From assembly GCF_000372525.1 (NCBI RefSeq), contig NZ_AQUR01000098.1, forward strand, positions 62,001 to 126,000: a DNA stretch of 64,000 bases. Direction: 5' to 3'. The translations under genes were made by a program, and so were the position numbers. Origin of the DNA: Cupriavidus neocaledonicus (GTDB lineage: Bacteria > Pseudomonadota > Gammaproteobacteria > Burkholderiales > Burkholderiaceae). The notes under the pieces are model-generated. The model was not told where the DNA came from and did no database searches. It worked only from the letters and a program-made list of their open reading frames with translations. Numbering within the stretch: the stretch's first letter is position 1; the number at the start of each line of letters is the position of its first letter. Below are positions 62,573 through 64,000 of this stretch, in pieces.

Positions 62573-64000
62573 TTAGCGGCCGATGCCGATGATGGTGTCG
62601 AACAGCGTGCCGGCAGTCTGGATCACGCGCGCATTGGCCTGGTACAGCTGCTGGAAGCGCAGCATCGACACGGTCTCCTCGTCCATGTTGACGCCGGACA
62701 CCGATTGCTGCGCGGTCTTGATCTGCGTGGTGATGCTGTCCTGCGACGCCGACGCGATCTTGACCGACTTGGCGCGCGTGCCGACATCGTTGACCAGCTG
62801 CGCGTAGGCTTCGCTGAAGCTGGACACGCCGCCGATGGTCTTGGCGTTCTGCAGCTTGGCCAGCACCAGCATGTTGCCGTTGTCCTTGACCGCGCCGGCA
62901 TTGCTGCCCAGCGTAAAGCTGTCGCCGGCGGCAGGCGTGCCGCCGAAGCTGAAGGTCAGGCCGTTGAGGGTGAAATCGGTATTGCTGCCGTTGGGCACGC
63001 CCACCGGCTGCGGCGCCATGGCCACGCCGCCGACCTTGAAGATGTAGTTGGTGCCGTCGAACTCGGCGGTGATCTTGCCGGCCGGCGGCGTGAATCCGGG
63101 CGCGACCTTGCTCAGCGACGCGGTGGCGTTGCCCTTGTTGCCCGCGGTCGCCTCGATGTAGGCAGGCGATGCCGCGGCAATCTTCGCCGGGTCATTGACC
63201 GCCATGTCGAAACCGGTGGCGGCGTTGCGGGTGGGCTGCACCGTGAACGAATCGTTGGTGCCCATCGCCGCATTGATCTCGACGGTAAAGCCGTCGGCGC
63301 TGAATTGCAGCGGGTAGGTGGCGCCGCCGGCCGGTACGGGCGTGACCACCTGCTGGTTGTCGGACAGGCGCGTCAGCGTGTAGTTGGTGCCGTCGAAATG
63401 GAGCTTGTAGTCGCTGGTGGTCAGCGCCGATGCATTGCTGATGGTGGCGGTGGCGACCGTGGTCTTGACGGCGTTGTTGGCGTTGGGGATGGTGGTGGCG
63501 CCGCCCAGCTTGAACATGTCGGTGCCGGCGGCGCCGTTCAGGTCGATGCCGAGCTGGTGCTGCGCATTGAAGCTCGCGCCGATCGCCAGCGACAGGCGCC
63601 CGATCGCGCTTTGCGCCGGATCCAGGGTTTCGGTGCGGAACTGCAGCAGGCCGCCCAGCGAGCCGCCGGTGAGCGCGCCCGGCTCGCTCTCGATCACGGC
63701 ACCGGTGGGCAGCGTGTAGGCCACCACGGTGCGGTTCGGGTCGGCGGCCGAGGCCACGGCCTTCAGTTCATAGGCGTCATTGCCCATCACCAGCGGCTGG
63801 CCGTTGCCGACGAAGACGTTGTAGGTGCCGCTGTCCTGCACCACCACCTTGGCGCCGACCAGCTTGGTCAGCTCGGCCACGGCCTGGTCGCGCTGGTCGA
63901 GCAGGTCGTTGGGCGCCTGGCCGCCGGAGGCCGCCTTCAGGCGAGTGATTTCCTGGTTCAGGTTGGCGATCTGCTTGGTATACGCGTTGACCTGGGTGAC
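62573..64000 (-). CDS. flgK: Flagellar hook-associated protein 1, 5'-truncated by window end
   Basis: At least 475 residues of the C-terminal part of FlgK, open to base 64000. The edge sequence VTQVNAYTKQIANLNQEITR and GGQAPNDLLDQRDQAVAELTKLVG is typical of the FlgK helical region; the C-terminal VSGVNMDEETVSMLRFQQLYQANARVIQTAGTLFDTIIGI is the terminal D0 helix (read in parts). The middle is a variable, Ala/Gly/Thr-rich beta domain. The true start is beyond the window. It lies directly upstream of flgL as in most flagellar operons. Confidence 0.96.
   Translation of the reverse strand, partial: VTQVNAYTKQIANLNQEITRLKAASGGQAPNDLLDQRDQAVAELTKLVGAKVVVQDSGTYNVFVGNGQPLVMGNDAYELKAVASAADPNRTVVAYTLPTGAVIESEPGALTGGSLGGLLQFRTETLDPAQSAIGRLSLAIGASFNAQHQLGIDLNGAAGTDMFKLGGATTIPNANNAVKTTVATATISNASALTTSDYKLHFDGTNYTLTRLSDNQQVVTPVPAGGATYPLQFSADGFTVEINAAMGTNDSFTVQPTRNAATGFDMAVNDPAKIAAASPAYIEATAGNKGNATASLSKVAPGFTPPAGKITAEFDGTNYIFKVGGVAMAPQPVGVPNGSNTDFTLNGLTFSFGGTPAAGDSFTLGSNAGAVKDNGNMLVLAKLQNAKTIGGVSSFSEAYAQLVNDVGTRAKSVKIASASQDSITTQIKTAQQSVSGVNMDEETVSMLRFQQLYQANARVIQTAGTLFDTIIGIGR

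Noticed and set aside
1..64000. CRISPR arrays, tRNA or rRNA genes, prophage
   Set aside because: No regularly spaced repeats, no recognisable tRNA or rRNA sequence and no phage structural genes were seen.

Overview
The window is high-GC DNA with strong third-position GC bias. Gene content and protein style point to a betaproteobacterium of the Burkholderiales, most likely Cupriavidus or a close relative: many orphan Bug/TctC-type periplasmic receptors, LysR regulators next to small catabolic operons, Burkholderia-type porins, polyhydroxyalkanoate (PHA) genes and flagellar genes. The genus is an inference; no rRNA or tRNA was seen. The first three quarters look like accessory catabolic DNA and the last quarter mixes DNA repair, storage polymer and flagellar genes.

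Layout. (1) 1-6.2 kb: a LysR gene, then a minus-strand operon of a hydroxy/aromatic amino-acid-type permease, a PatB/MalY C-S lyase and a YbfB-type MFS carrier, divergent from its own LysR gene across a perfect 25-bp palindrome. (2) 6.2-19.9 kb: two Bug receptors, an AhpD-like protein, a TauE/SafE permease, a truncated LysR fragment next to a full LysR gene, an amidohydrolase, a two-subunit class I hydro-lyase (fumarase/tartrate dehydratase type), a complete four-subunit succinate dehydrogenase/fumarate reductase-like complex, another LysR gene and an mmsA-type CoA-acylating aldehyde dehydrogenase. (3) 19.9-20.8 kb: a scar holding an IS30 transposase remnant.

(4) 20.8-31.9 kb: a gallate catabolic cluster. 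Gallate is taken up by GalT, ring-opened by gallate dioxygenase GalA, isomerised by GalD, hydrated by GalB and/or LigJ, and split by GalC aldolase to pyruvate and oxaloacetate. A LysR regulator with two DNA-binding domains sits at the divergent promoter. Both known unrelated types of 4-oxalomesaconate hydratase are present. (5) 32.4-38.7 kb: a minus-strand operon (TIM-barrel hydrolase, cupin, isopropylmalate-dehydrogenase-like enzyme, Bug receptor, semialdehyde dehydrogenase) divergent from a GntR/FCD regulator, with a GGTATACC palindrome between. (6) 38.8-44.1 kb: a frameshifted unknown gene, a Bug receptor with a clear terminator, and a permease plus gamma-glutamyltransferase-like pair.

(7) 44.6-49.0 kb: a tightly overlapping non-homologous end-joining operon, DUF2188 protein - LigD - Ku - MerR/TPR protein. 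(8) 49.1-58.5 kb: a porin; an exported aromatic-amino-acid-lyase homologue that lacks the Ala-Ser-Gly cofactor triad; a PHA operon (MaoC hydratase, class II-like PHA synthase, phasin, mcl-type intracellular depolymerase); an AraC regulator and a DsbA-family protein. (9) 58.9-60.9 kb: small exported or hypothetical proteins and a frameshifted polyphosphate kinase 2 remnant. (10) 61.3 kb to the end: flgL and the 3' part of flgK, which runs off the window.

The most unusual items are the lyase homologue without its cofactor triad, the four-gene end-joining operon with two extra small partners, the paralogous hydro-lyase/dehydrogenase module whose flavoprotein has lost the covalent-FAD histidine, and the paired 4-oxalomesaconate hydratases. 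All family calls come from reading the translations; no database search was run.
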